Below are positions 38,533 to 48,500 of a DNA stretch of 64,000 nucleotides, in pieces. The notes below the pieces were generated by a model. That model searched no databases and was not told the origin of the DNA. It saw nothing but the letters and a program-made list of their open reading frames with translations. The position numbers and the translations under genes were made by a program. Every line of letters starts with the position of its first letter. The stretch's first letter is position 1. The stretch comes from Providencia huaxiensis (GTDB taxonomy: Bacteria; Pseudomonadota; Gammaproteobacteria; Enterobacterales; Enterobacteriaceae): assembly GCF_002843235.3 (NCBI RefSeq), contig NZ_CP031122.1:62001-126000 (forward strand), in the 5' to 3' direction.

Positions 38533-39540
38533 TCAATTGTTACAGCAATCATTCCATCGCCAGATGGTGTAAATAGGGTCTTGCCCAATTGCCGGTATAG
38601 TTCGCGCCAGACCCCACGTAAGAGTGGATTCGCCAATTACGTGAGATGAGTTTGTCTCTGGAACCGGATGCAATAGCGTGAATTTGTACTGCGTTTTGGG
38701 TAGTGTTGGGCTAATAACACCTCTACACATAGCCTCAGAACCCATTGTCTTCCACGCTAACCCCCGGCGATGCAAAGCAGCCAGAACCCTTGTGCTAAGA
38801 AGACTGCTATCGCGGATAACACCTTTTCCACCATTCTGGTTGCCACTAAATGGATACAGGGTGCCCCATGAACCAGCACACCAGAAAAGCTGTTTTAAAG
38901 GTTTTCCAGCGGTTGATGAGACAGCATCAGCAGTACACGCAGCCGCCGCAATTGGGTTTGCTACTGCCGCCGCCTCTGGATTGGTAAAAAAAGCGAGCTC
39001 ATCATTGTTCCAGGTCGGGTCGAGCTCCGACATGTACATGATGTCGAGATCCATATACCCATCAGCATTACAGGTCTGCTTAATAAATAAATCGAGCATC
39101 ACCAACAGAGGAAACGCATAGTAGTGATAGTGCATAAAAGAACCATCACCACCATCCATGTCTCCCATGCCATGATGCCCTTGGTTAGTCCTATCAAACG
39201 GGAACCTGACACCATTCAAGACAGATGAGCAGCCAGGCACTCTCTGAAATTCAACAAGCCGTGCTGGCTCCCACATAGAAGTGGTGACTCCAGGCCGAGG
39301 GACCCCTAGATTATCCTCGCACATACACAGAGGGTTGCTTACGGCTTCACTCGGGAATGATCCGCCTCCACCACTTATAGGAACCCCTGCTACTTTGATG
39401 GGAAAAATACAGCTCCAGCAGATGTCAGTAATCAGTTTTCCGCCGATTACTTCCGCATTCTGGCACCCAGGGTCAGCCGATACCGAACGAACCCAAAAGA
39501 CCGCGCTAACGGCAATGACCCGTAGAATTTTTTGCATCAT
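38533..39540 (-). CDS. traU: TraU pilus-assembly protein
   Basis: 335 aa from ATG 39540 (MMQKILRVIA), which overlaps the TGA of the EAL gene as ATGA. Signal peptide ends SVSA before DPGC. Typical TraU features: Cys-rich start (ITDICWSCIFPIKVAG), CMCEDN, MWEPARLVEFQRVPGCSS, HHGMGDMDGGDGSF-like segment, and QLFWCAGSWGTLYPFSGN. TraU is a periplasmic protein of F-type secretion needed for DNA transfer. In F and IncC systems it follows TraW, as here with the EAL gene in between. Confidence 0.92.
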   Translation of the reverse strand: MMQKILRVIAVSAVFWVRSVSADPGCQNAEVIGGKLITDICWSCIFPIKVAGVPISGGGGSFPSEAVSNPLCMCEDNLGVPRPGVTTSMWEPARLVEFQRVPGCSSVLNGVRFPFDRTNQGHHGMGDMDGGDGSFMHYHYYAFPLLVMLDLFIKQTCNADGYMDLDIMYMSELDPTWNNDELAFFTNPEAAAVANPIAAAACTADAVSSTAGKPLKQLFWCAGSWGTLYPFSGNQNGGKGVIRDSSLLSTRVLAALHRRGLAWKTMGSEAMCRGVISPTLPKTQYKFTLLHPVPETNSSHVIGESTLTWGLARTIPAIGQDPIYTIWRWNDCCNN

Positions 39541-40208
39541 GGTAAGGCCTTTACGTAATTCAAGTGTTTCTCCATGACAGCAGGCTTCCCGTGATAGAAA
39601 CCTTGTTGCCATGACAGTCCAAGTAATTTGGCGCTCTCCCCCAATGGGAAGCTCTCCACCTGCTCAGCAATGAGCTGTATGCCTTTTCGGCGGCAGTGGA
39701 GGATGGCCGAGTAGTCTTCAAGCGACCGCAGTCTTCTCGCGTCAAACTTGCAATAGTGCCAGTCATAACGACTCAGGCGCTCCAGCGAAGAGTTTTTGTC
39801 TCCATAGTCATCCAGCGCCAGCTCAACCCCTATTTCGGTAAGAGCCTCCCATCTCAATGCGAGAGAGGCATCCTGAATGCCCTCGGTAATCTCGATGACA
39901 AGCCGTGATGAGTGATTCTTAGCAATGTCGCGGACAACCCTCCACCACGCTTTGAAAATGACGTCTGATTGCAAAGTATGTTCAGAGACATTCAGAAAAA
40001 GAGCTGGGTACAGATCCAAGCAATAATGAAGGTTGTCCTGAATGAACCGTGCCATCTCCATATCCACCAGCCCCCAATAAGGAGGTGATGACAGAGAGGA
40101 TGGTGTAAGAACCCGGCCTTCGTCGTACCAACGAGCCAGTACCTCAGCAGCGACAAACGAACCTGTGCCGACGTCTTTAATTGGTTGGAAAGCCGGGGCA
40201 AAAATCAT
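39537..40208 (-). CDS. EAL-domain protein (c-di-GMP phosphodiesterase type)
   Basis: 223 aa, one whole EAL domain and nothing else. Signature residues are all present: FQPI, the EAL motif as EVL in AAEVLARW, Asn in LNVSEHTL, Glu in EITEG, paired Asp in ALDDYG, Lys in CKFD, Glu in AEQVES (usually AEGVE) and Gln in QQGFYHGKP. These bind c-di-GMP and two metal ions, so an active enzyme is expected. It has no signal peptide and no membrane segment, so it acts in the cytoplasm. It overlaps the TraW gene end by four bases and traU by ATGA, so it is translated with the transfer apparatus. Role inferred: local lowering of c-di-GMP to change motility or adhesion during mating. Confidence 0.88.
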   Translation of the reverse strand: MIFAPAFQPIKDVGTGSFVAAEVLARWYDEGRVLTPSSLSSPPYWGLVDMEMARFIQDNLHYCLDLYPALFLNVSEHTLQSDVIFKAWWRVVRDIAKNHSSRLVIEITEGIQDASLALRWEALTEIGVELALDDYGDKNSSLERLSRYDWHYCKFDARRLRSLEDYSAILHCRRKGIQLIAEQVESFPLGESAKLLGLSWQQGFYHGKPAVMEKHLNYVKALP

Positions 40209-41470
40209 TCACCGCCCTCCTCAGCAAGTTCGCGGACAACAAACTTCTTGCCTCTGGCAGTAATGACGCTCGGTGTGTGCTCCAGCTCGAACCGGGTAAT
40301 CAGATCTGGCGTCAGCAGATATACCGGCGCGTCAAAGTTGTCGGTGACACTCTTGTAGGAATCCCAGCCTTTGTCTTTGTCGAACTCTGTGGCGATATAG
40401 GTAATCCGTTGTACGCCAGGTTCCTGCTTAATTTCAGGCAGCTTCTTGGCGAGCAGCTCCATTTGCTTTTTGTCCAGCGGGTCGAAAACTACGACCGCTT
40501 GGGTAAATGGCCGCGTTCCAGGCTTGCAAACTTCCTTCGGATCGCACAATGGGTTGATCACGTCACCCGCGTGAGCGAACACAGTGCCATCCGGAGTGCT
40601 GATGTCACTGGTGATCATGACGCTAGGGTCAATTTCTCGTGTTCGAGATTTTGGCGCTCTGGGCAGCTCATTGAAATTCTGCTTGGTCCAGAAGCGCTCT
40701 ATAGCCTGTTTCTTCTTCTCTTCCCAGTCGATATTGGCAAGGCGTTTCTTGGCAACATCAATAAGGTCTGGCTCACTGATTTTCTCCACCGGCCCCTTAA
40801 CGCCGAGATCGCCTTTTTCTCCGTTATCCACTTCCCGAGCCAACCATACCGGGTCGGACAACCCGGAGACCTGGGCGACGACGTTTGGTTGTTCGCCAGG
40901 CAGCGGCTCATCCTCCAGCATCACAATCGTGGGAACGGCTGTGATGTTGTACGTTTTGAACAACGTAGGGTTGATGATGATGTTCGGCACTGGGTCTTTT
41001 TTGGCCGCGAGCGCCTGAATAGCTTTAACTCCCTGCCCCAAGTTCATTCCTTCCGGGATGCCACGGAACACAATTACAGAATCAGGCTGGCCTGACACCG
41101 CCGTTAGGACGTCATCTAACCCCTGTTCGCCAAGAGACAACGAGGCGAAAACCAGTATCCGATGGTCAGAGTAGATACCCTTTTCAGCCTGTTTCCGGTG
41201 CATCTCCTTGAGCGTTGGGTTAGTAGTTTGGAGCTGCTTGAAAAATGCCTTGGCTTCGGCCTGAGCCTCGTCCATGTGTTGGTTTTGCAACAGAGATGGC
41301 ATTTCCATCTTCTGGGCCTTTTGGGCAATTTGCTTTCCTTTCTCAATAAGCGCCTTATCCTGCTCTGTGAGCGGAGACTCTTGAGCGTATGCCCCGCCAG
41401 CCACAGAGAATATCAACGCCACCAGAACGCTCTTAGAACAGGGGATATGCGCGGCCAATGATCTGATCAT
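40205..41470 (-). CDS. traW: TrbC-TraW fusion protein
   Basis: 421 aa; ATG 41470 overlaps the end of trhF by 38 bases. Signal peptide ends AYA before QES. Residues about 95-230 match TrbC of F (RILVFASLSLGEQGLDDVL, VIVFRGIPEG, NPTLFKTYNITAVPTIVM), a thioredoxin-like fold without CxxC. Residues about 260-415 match TraW (FWTKQNFNELPRA, TFAHAG-like GTVFAHAGDVINPL, FTQAVVVFDPLDKKQMELLAKKL). In F these are separate proteins that interact, so the fusion is natural evidence of partnership. Periplasmic, required for pilus assembly. Confidence 0.88.
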   Translation of the reverse strand: MIRSLAAHIPCSKSVLVALIFSVAGGAYAQESPLTEQDKALIEKGKQIAQKAQKMEMPSLLQNQHMDEAQAEAKAFFKQLQTTNPTLKEMHRKQAEKGIYSDHRILVFASLSLGEQGLDDVLTAVSGQPDSVIVFRGIPEGMNLGQGVKAIQALAAKKDPVPNIIINPTLFKTYNITAVPTIVMLEDEPLPGEQPNVVAQVSGLSDPVWLAREVDNGEKGDLGVKGPVEKISEPDLIDVAKKRLANIDWEEKKKQAIERFWTKQNFNELPRAPKSRTREIDPSVMITSDISTPDGTVFAHAGDVINPLCDPKEVCKPGTRPFTQAVVVFDPLDKKQMELLAKKLPEIKQEPGVQRITYIATEFDKDKGWDSYKSVTDNFDAPVYLLTPDLITRFELEHTPSVITARGKKFVVRELAEEGGE

Positions 41471-41963
41471 TTTTCACAGTCCCCCAGTAACGTGAGTCGA
41501 AGCTGAATGGGCTTTTGCCCATAAACCAGTAGTTATTCTCTTTCAGCGTGGTCTTGCCGTAAAAGTGGCTCTCTGGCAGATGTAGTTTCCCTGCGAGCTG
41601 GAGCCCCTCTCCGACGACATCACCATTGACGGTGATCTTCCACTTATCGTTGATCTCGACTTTATCCCCCGGCATACCGGTGAGGATTTTGACCATGCGA
41701 GTCCCGTCCTTGTAGAAAGGCTGCATGTTCTTGGCTTGGAAGGCGTAAACAGCTCCCCTCTCCAGAGTTTGGTCGTTCAGATCAATGAGGAAGAAGGTGT
41801 AACCCGGCAGGCACTTCTCCTGTTGTGGATCAATGCCAATACGGTAGCGGCTGGCAAAGGCCGCACCAGCAACCCAAAGAACCAGTAGTGTCACACCGGC
41901 CTTAACCCCGAAGCGCTTCCAGGATTCCTTTTTGACGAAATACTTCTTGAGTGGAAAATTCAT
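41433..41963 (-). CDS. trhF: TrhF/TraF-type signal peptidase with Cys at the nucleophile position
   Basis: 176 aa; one N-terminal membrane segment (VKAGVTLLVLWVAGAAFA), then the S26-like catalytic domain. The general-base Lys lies in RMVKILTGMPGDKV. The nucleophile site reads QQEKCLPGYTF, with Cys where LepB-like peptidases have Ser in S-M-P. I recall that plasmid TrhF-type proteins often have CLP here. Probably processes pilin or other exported transfer proteins. Gene starts four bases before the end of the TrbI-like gene. Confidence 0.8.
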   Translation of the reverse strand: MNFPLKKYFVKKESWKRFGVKAGVTLLVLWVAGAAFASRYRIGIDPQQEKCLPGYTFFLIDLNDQTLERGAVYAFQAKNMQPFYKDGTRMVKILTGMPGDKVEINDKWKITVNGDVVGEGLQLAGKLHLPESHFYGKTTLKENNYWFMGKSPFSFDSRYWGTVKNDQIIGRAYPLF

Positions 41964-42277
41964 TTCAGCACCTCATCAGGGAGGTACACGTCACTTGGAG
42001 CACCGACGACAGCACTTGCGTCAAGGACCAAATAACCTGCGTCTTTCAACTTCAAAATTGCGTCATTGGTCTTGACCATCAGTCTTTCAACTTCCTCCTG
42101 AGAGGCACCAGCGGGATACGCCGACGCCACTTTAGCGAAGTCAACCACGACCACTGGCGGGGTTTGATTCAAACGCTGATGGATGCTTGCCGTTTGTTCG
42201 CTCATCACGTAGTAGCTACCGCCGAAGCCACCAGCGGCACCGAGAATGGCGGCGATTGCGATTGATTTAATGTCCAT
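41960..42277 (-). CDS. TrbI(F-type)-like protein
   Basis: 105 aa; ATG 42277 follows AGGGAGACAGTA. One N-terminal membrane segment (SIAIAAILGAAGGFGGSYYV), then a periplasmic domain with PPVVVVDFAKVASAYPAGA, a helix, and GYLVLDASAVVGAPSDVYLPDEVL. The last part fits the F-type TrbI family (avv-gA-DvT pattern), which affects pilus outgrowth. Located directly after traC, as trbI is in F-type clusters. Confidence 0.65.
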   Translation of the reverse strand: MDIKSIAIAAILGAAGGFGGSYYVMSEQTASIHQRLNQTPPVVVVDFAKVASAYPAGASQEEVERLMVKTNDAILKLKDAGYLVLDASAVVGAPSDVYLPDEVLK

Positions 42278-42291
42278 TACTGTCTCCCTGG

Positions 42292-44739
42292 TTATGCAGC
42301 CTGCTGACGGCTTCGCATCACGGCCTTGATTGCCTCAGGAATGCTCATGCCTTGTTTCACAAACTGGTCGATGGCGTTAACGTCCACCGGATCGGTCGAA
42401 TAAAGCAGCTTCTGGAAGTCGCCCACTATCAAGCGTCCGACGCCCATGCCGCTCTTCGATTTGATAAAGATTTCTGAGTACACGCCCTGGATGGTGTGTA
42501 CCGTCTTGAGGGTGTGGAACCCGCCCTCTGAAAGGGTCAGACGACCGCTACGTTTAACAGATTCCACGGTTTCTTCGGTTTGGCCGAGCAAGTACATGCT
42601 GGCCGAGTTCTCCGCGATGGCGCGGCCCACTGCGTTCTCATAGAGGTCGTTGATGGACTGCGTTGCAATGACAACGGAGCCACCGTACTTACGGAATTTG
42701 CGGTAGGCATGTTCCATGAAGACCGAGACCTCGCCCTCTTTGAGCAGGTCCCAGGCCTCATCCACGATGACGACTTTCTTGCGGTTACGTTCACCCAGGA
42801 ATACTTCTTGCTGGATCTGGTAAATAAGCTGGAGCAGTACAACCTGACGCAAGTGCTTACGCCCTTGCAGTTCATCGAGCTCCAGTACAGTGAACTGGTT
42901 CTGGAAGCTGACGTTGTTCTTGCGAGAGAAGTATTTCCCGTAGCTACCTTTCGACGTAAAGGCGTAGAGCTGCTGACCAATATCCTTGAGGCGCTGGTCG
43001 TTTTCTTCTTCCAGACAGCGCTCAGCGATGTCGTCAACCTTCATCTCTTTACCTTTCTCTTCCCACAGGCGAGAAAGGACCTGTTTCAGCGCAGAGATTT
43101 GCCATTCATCCAGCAAGCCTTTGGCCGACGCCATTGCACAAACGAGGCTGACAATCGCGTCTTCTTCGTCCTCGTAGTTCTGTATGAGCTCGAACGGGTT
43201 GAGGCAGACGTGCGTTCCTTCTTCAAAGTGAACGAAGTCGCCATTGAGCATTTCCGACAGCTTCTGGTAGGACTTACCGGCATCAATAACCCAGACCTGA
43301 GCACCCTCGGACAAGTAGGAAAAAATCAGTTCGTTGGTAAGGAACGATTTACCCGAGCCGGATTCGGCTGCGATCACCAGGTTTTTGTTGGTATTACTGT
43401 CGTGAAGAGACAGACTCATGAGCTGGCCGTTGCGGGAAATCAGCGCTGCATGATAGGTCCCGGTCCCCTTCCATTCCCCAAACACCGGCAGGACCACAGC
43501 CGCCTGCTCGGTTGTCATGGTCTTGTAGCGGAATAGGTCTCGCACTGCATCCCGGTCTGTACAGAATGGCAGGCAGTTGAGGAACATCGGCAGAGCAACG
43601 AACTTATCCTCCATCAGCTCGAACCGAGATTCACGCCAGATGTTTCGTGCGGCCATCGCCGCCGCTTCAACACGTTCTTTGGTTGGAGCAAATAAAACCA
43701 CCGAGTAGGTGATCTTGACTGGCTTAGCCCCCTCTTTCATGGACTCATAGAGAGTGTCGAAGCTCTCCTTTTTGTCCGCCAGCACCGGCACGAATTTGAG
43801 CATCGGCCCGTAGGCTTGGTTTACAGTGAACTGGCGTTTGCGCTCCAGAGTGTTTTTCGTGCTTTCTGCCTCAGGGAAAAACACATTGGTCACAACCATG
43901 TAGTTTTCTTTGATGCTGGAGTTGCCGCCGCTGAGATCCCCGGCATAGGTCAACGCATCACCAAAGTAGAAAACGTCAGGCAGCTTTTTCGCTGACATGA
44001 CTTTCGCGTGGTAGTCCCCCAGCCTGATGCCGTTCTTGCTGACTTCCACATCAGTGCCGTAATCGAAGATTTGCTCGCAGATGGGCTTATCCATCTCCCA
44101 ATCCACAGAGTCATGTCGCCATGAAGCATCCGGCCCCCAATTCAGGATGGTGCTCATGATCCGGATGTAGTTCACCGCCGTCATTGTGCGGGGACGCAGA
44201 CCAACGGTTTGAAGCGATGATTCGACCTTCGTGCGAAGCTGTGCGAGCTGCTGGAGTTCGCTTTCAGTCGGGTTATTGTTCTTGATGGGGACTTTGCACG
44301 TAACGAACAGCTTGAGGTCTTGGATCAAGCCATTGTCGTAGATACCTTTGTTGGTCTTGGCAAATATGCGTTCTGTCGTGTGGTGCTGGAGGAAGTTAAT
44401 CCGTTCCTTGATGACAGATGTCAGCAGCTCGTGACGGAAGCCATCACGCAACCCCATCATCCGGTACATCTCCTGATTGATGTCCGGGGAGCGGAACAGA
44501 ACAAACTGGAGCGTAGTCTTCGACGGGAACTCCTGATTCAGGAAACCGTTCATTCGCTCCTGAACTTTTTCATCGGCACCACACAGGGGCTCACACATGA
44601 AACCAAAGCCTGCACTGTGGTCATCCATAAGGAAGACATGATCGTCTTCGTCATAGGCCAGGACAGGAATAATCCCGGCAGCTCGCAAGTGCTCCGGGAT
44701 CAACGTTTCTTCGAGTTTCTTTTTGATGGTTACGATCAT
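42292..44739 (-). CDS. traC: TraC secretion ATPase (VirB4 family)
   Basis: 815 aa; ATG 44739 overlaps the dsbC stop as ATGA. Walker A ESGSGKSF lies near residue 462 and Walker B VVIVDEAWDLL near 657; YRKFRKYGGSVVIATQS and VGRAIAENSASMYLLGQTEE follow. This is the cytoplasmic hexameric ATPase that drives pilus assembly in F-type type IV secretion. Third-from-last part of the dsbC operon. Confidence 0.94.
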   Translation of the reverse strand: MIVTIKKKLEETLIPEHLRAAGIIPVLAYDEDDHVFLMDDHSAGFGFMCEPLCGADEKVQERMNGFLNQEFPSKTTLQFVLFRSPDINQEMYRMMGLRDGFRHELLTSVIKERINFLQHHTTERIFAKTNKGIYDNGLIQDLKLFVTCKVPIKNNNPTESELQQLAQLRTKVESSLQTVGLRPRTMTAVNYIRIMSTILNWGPDASWRHDSVDWEMDKPICEQIFDYGTDVEVSKNGIRLGDYHAKVMSAKKLPDVFYFGDALTYAGDLSGGNSSIKENYMVVTNVFFPEAESTKNTLERKRQFTVNQAYGPMLKFVPVLADKKESFDTLYESMKEGAKPVKITYSVVLFAPTKERVEAAAMAARNIWRESRFELMEDKFVALPMFLNCLPFCTDRDAVRDLFRYKTMTTEQAAVVLPVFGEWKGTGTYHAALISRNGQLMSLSLHDSNTNKNLVIAAESGSGKSFLTNELIFSYLSEGAQVWVIDAGKSYQKLSEMLNGDFVHFEEGTHVCLNPFELIQNYEDEEDAIVSLVCAMASAKGLLDEWQISALKQVLSRLWEEKGKEMKVDDIAERCLEEENDQRLKDIGQQLYAFTSKGSYGKYFSRKNNVSFQNQFTVLELDELQGRKHLRQVVLLQLIYQIQQEVFLGERNRKKVVIVDEAWDLLKEGEVSVFMEHAYRKFRKYGGSVVIATQSINDLYENAVGRAIAENSASMYLLGQTEETVESVKRSGRLTLSEGGFHTLKTVHTIQGVYSEIFIKSKSGMGVGRLIVGDFQKLLYSTDPVDVNAIDQFVKQGMSIPEAIKAVMRSRQQAA

Positions 44740-45443
44740 TCAACACTCTCCAACCATGATTTCAGGTTCTTCGGACGTCCTTTGCTGACACGACCATCCG
44801 GAGCAACCACGAACGGAACGCCCTCAATCCCAATGAAATGAGCTGTCAGCAGCGTTTGATCGTATTGGCCGGGGTCGCAGGTTTCTTTTGAAGGAAGGGA
44901 ACCCAAGGTGTTGTTCATCAGCGCATCGAGCGCGTGGGTTTTGTCTTTCGCGCAGTACAAGTTCTTTGCCAAGCGGTTGGACTCAGCACCCAGAGCAGGA
45001 ATCACGATAAATTTAAAGGTGTAATCATCCACCAGCGATTTGGCATCACCCATGAGCTGATGGCAAACCGCGCATCTAGGATCGACAAAGACCACCACCT
45101 CTTTGTCACCACGCCCCATCGAAACGGTGTTCAGCGTGTCCACATCCATGCCCATGCTCTTGAAGTGGATACGCTCCGCTACATCCCTCATTTGGGACAT
45201 CGTGTTGAGGGGCTTCTTGCTCCACAGGTCGTAGATTTGTCCTGAAATAACAAATCGCCCGTTTTCAGAGAGGAACATGATCTGCCCATCACTTTGGACG
45301 GCTCGAACCCCTTTGATGGGTAGCTCTACGATGTCCTCTATCTTCGCCGCTCTGGGATCGGTGATTTCCAATTTCGATGACGCATGAGCCGTGCCGGTAA
45401 TAATCCCGAACACCATCAGCGCCCCGAGTAATTTTGTCCGCAT
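44736..45443 (-). CDS. dsbC: DsbC-type disulfide isomerase
   Basis: 235 aa; ATG 45443 follows TAGGGGATAGAC. Signal peptide ends AHA before SSK. N-terminal DsbC dimerisation region with GVRAVQSDGQIMFLSENGRFVISGQIYDLW, then a thioredoxin fold with CAVC in FVDPRCAVCHQLMGD and the cis-Pro loop GVPFVVAPDGRV. It isomerises disulfides in the Cys-rich transfer proteins (TraN, TraU). First gene of its operon behind AcaCD-like box 45520-45532. Confidence 0.93.
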   Translation of the reverse strand: MRTKLLGALMVFGIITGTAHASSKLEITDPRAAKIEDIVELPIKGVRAVQSDGQIMFLSENGRFVISGQIYDLWSKKPLNTMSQMRDVAERIHFKSMGMDVDTLNTVSMGRGDKEVVVFVDPRCAVCHQLMGDAKSLVDDYTFKFIVIPALGAESNRLAKNLYCAKDKTHALDALMNNTLGSLPSKETCDPGQYDQTLLTAHFIGIEGVPFVVAPDGRVSKGRPKNLKSWLESVE

Positions 45444-45519
45444 GTCTATCCCCTAAGATTGGATTACTGGATGCTGGGCAGTGTATCCGGGGGAGGGAAA
45501 TAGACTCGCCTCTGTAATA

Positions 45520-45532
45520 GCCCAATTTGGAC
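45520..45532 (-). promoter_or_regulatory. AcaCD-like box of the dsbC-traC-traU operon
   Basis: Core GCCCAATTTGGAC, 76 bp upstream of dsbC; transcribed strand continues TATTACAGAGG. Confidence 0.65.
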
Positions 45533-45548
45533 AATTCCAGCGCGATAC

Positions 45549-45577
45549 AAAAAAAAGCCCGGTCTGAACCGGGCTTT
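45549..45577 (-). terminator. Rho-independent terminator after the giant Ig-like gene
   Basis: Transcribed strand: AAAGCCCGG TTCAGA CCGGGCTTTTTTTT, right after the stop at 45592. Confidence 0.88.
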
Positions 45578-45591
45578 GAGAGGAATGAACC

Positions 45592-48500
45592 TTAGTTCAT
45601 GGTAACAGCTTCGGATTTGCCACCAGAGTCATCGACCCCAACCAGAGAGATGGTCGGCATCGTTTCATAGGTGCCCTTGCTGATAGTCACTCGATCAGAG
45701 CTGATGCTCTGCAACTCACCGGCAATGGTCCATTCGTAGGACTTCATGCGGCCATCGGTATCTTCGCAGTTCGCATAAACGATCCACGACCCAACGGTCT
45801 CTCGTGAGCTCAGGCTACATGCAGGCAACTTGTTCTCTGCCACATTGATGTTCACCTCGCCCTCAGCTTCATGCCCCATTTCTGAGGTTATTTTCAGCTT
45901 GATGCTGTGCTCACCAGCGCCCAGAGTTGCTCTGCCGTAGTAACCGCTGCTTTCCAACGGCGTACCATCTACCGAGTAGACGCGAGTCGAAATACGGTCG
46001 CGTGGGTGGCCGCCAGAAATGTACGGTCGCAACAGCACATCCAGAGGCTCACGCTCGTATTTGTTCGAGCCAGAGTATTGCAGGTCGATAGCATAGGGCT
46101 CTGCCTGGCCGATCTTGAGCGGTTGCTCGATCACGGTTTCATGGCCGCGAGCATCACGGACAGTCACCTTGATGTTGTAATCGCCCGGCTCATTGATCAC
46201 AAAGGACCGGACAATATCCTGCCGCTGATCCTGAATCACTGCGTCTTCCGGCAACTCCCACTCGTAGGTCGGTTCTTCCAGCTTGCCGTTGAAGGCAATT
46301 GGCCGCACTGACGCGGTGATCGTCGCAGGAGCCACGTCAGCGTTCTTCCTGACCTGCATTCCGAAGCTCGGCCATACATACTGCCACACGCGGGAGCGTA
46401 GGCTATGCGAGGCTTCTGCACCCTGATCTCGGTATCCTTCGATCCAGGTGGTGTACTTCGTTTCTACAGTAGCCTGGTTGAGGTCAGTGTCCGAAGGCAC
46501 GTACTCAGCAGTATCACCCTGCACAATTGAGCCATCAGGCAGCGTGAAGAACCCGTTCAGCTTCACGTCCATCCCACGGTAAGGCAGGCTGGTTTCGGCT
46601 TTGAACACATACTTCTTACCGGTCTCAATGACTCGCGGCCCTGTCACGTAAGGACGGGGGGCCTTCACTGCTCGGAAGTCAACTGCCGTTTTCGCAACTT
46701 CATAGGCATAGCCGTCATCAGCCGGTGCAGTGGCAGAGCGCACACGAGCCCACAGGCGGTATCGGGTTTCTTCATCGCTCGAAAGCGTGATGCTATCCCC
46801 TGTCTGCGCGTAGGTTTTGCCACCGTCAGTAGACCACTCAACAATGGCATTGCCACCGGAGATTGGCTCATCGTTCAACGTCAGGTTCGCTGTGTACTTG
46901 CCTTCACTTCCGACAAACAACGTGGTCGGGCCGATAACAGCAATATCAGGTTTGTCGTAAGCGACAACACTGACCGCTTCGGTGTACTTTTCCGCACCTG
47001 AGTTGACGTTCACCACCTTGGCCCGAACCTGGTACTCCCCCTTGTCGAAGGTCTTCACAAGCTGATACTTGTATCGATCTTCTGGGATGAACTGCTCCCA
47101 GGTTTTACCGTCGTCCTTACTGGTTTCCCACACAACCTGGCCGGTAGCCCGGAGATCCTGACGGTCGTCCAAAGATAGCTTGAACACAGCAGTGAACGGA
47201 GCTTCACCAGACAACTTGCGAGCCTCCACGCCAGCACCGATGGCACCACCACGAAGCACTGTCAAGAAGGCAGGTCTGATAGACAACTCTGTGCGGTTGT
47301 AACCCTCAACAGGGCTTTCCAGAACAGCCTCAGCAGCGATACGGACGGAGGAAGTATCCACACCAGACAGGTCTACTGAGAACTGAGCTTCACCGTTCGA
47401 TGCTTCCGCATAATCAGTGAGCGCAACCGTCTCGTTGTAGGCCTTTTGCTGGATCAGGCGTACTTTCCACACCCCCATCGTGTTAGCGTCATAGTCACCA
47501 TCAGGTTTGTACTGATCACGGATGAGAACCCTAACCGGCAATGCCTGGGTGTCAATCGCGGTATCACCTTTAACTTCAACGATAGGACGGATACTGTCAG
47601 AAGGTGCAGAGATAGCCCGGTAGACAACCTCAGTCTTCACATCAGGCACCTTGTTGTAGGCCGCGTTCACCTTGTAGGTGGTCTCCTCCCACAACGCTCG
47701 CTCATCGGTATTGATGCGGCGATACACCTTATTGGTGGCACCCCATCCCGGAGTGAAGGTCTCAGACTCAAGAACATCAGAGTTGCGCGATATGGCAATA
47801 TCCAGATCAGCTCGTTCAGAGTTGATAATGGCATCACCCAGGTAGTTACCTGTCATCGGCACCAAGTAGATGTTGTCTTTGAAGTTGTAGTCGGAGGCTA
47901 GTTCAACGGTCGGAGCTGGTGGGTCAACCGCTTCGACATTGAAAGTCTCGTCGTTCAACGTCACCCGAGTGCCGTTACGGGTGAAAATACTTACCCGCCA
48001 CCCCAGAGGGTGATCACCGTTCTCGGCCAGGGAACCTGACAACGAAGGAGATTCCGATAACGGGTCTTGGACCAGTCCATCGGGGATCTGCTGCCACTCG
48101 AACAGACAGGTGCGGCTTGCACTGCCAACAGCTTTGTTCGCGGCCTCGTTTTTCGCACGGTCAGCACTGAGAGTGATTGAACAATCAGGACCTTTGCTCT
48201 GCTTGAAGTTCACATCAAAGTCTTCAATGACGCGATTCACCTGAGCAATGTCATCAATCGGGGTGTAACCAACAGAGCCATAGGCAGTAGTTACCGTCAG
48301 GTTCTGAGAGCCAGACCCAACTTTTACCTTGGAACCGTCACCACTGAACAGGTACAGGCTGTATTCGACAGGTTGTTCACCAATGCTCACAGCCTGCCCC
48401 ACCAGCCCGGCAACTTTCATCCCGTTGTTGTCCTGCGTAGTTTGTTCAGCCTCATCCGGAGTTCTGTCCCATTGGAGCAAACACACCGGGTCACGAATTG

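Noticed and set aside
41314..41326. Palindrome-like GGGCCTTTTGGGC inside the TrbC-TraW gene
   Set aside because: Left half does not fit the box, and it is coding sequence (QKAQK).
42580..43536. Plus-strand reading frame of 318 codons opposite traC
   Set aside because: Antisense to the ATPase core with both Walker motifs on the other strand.
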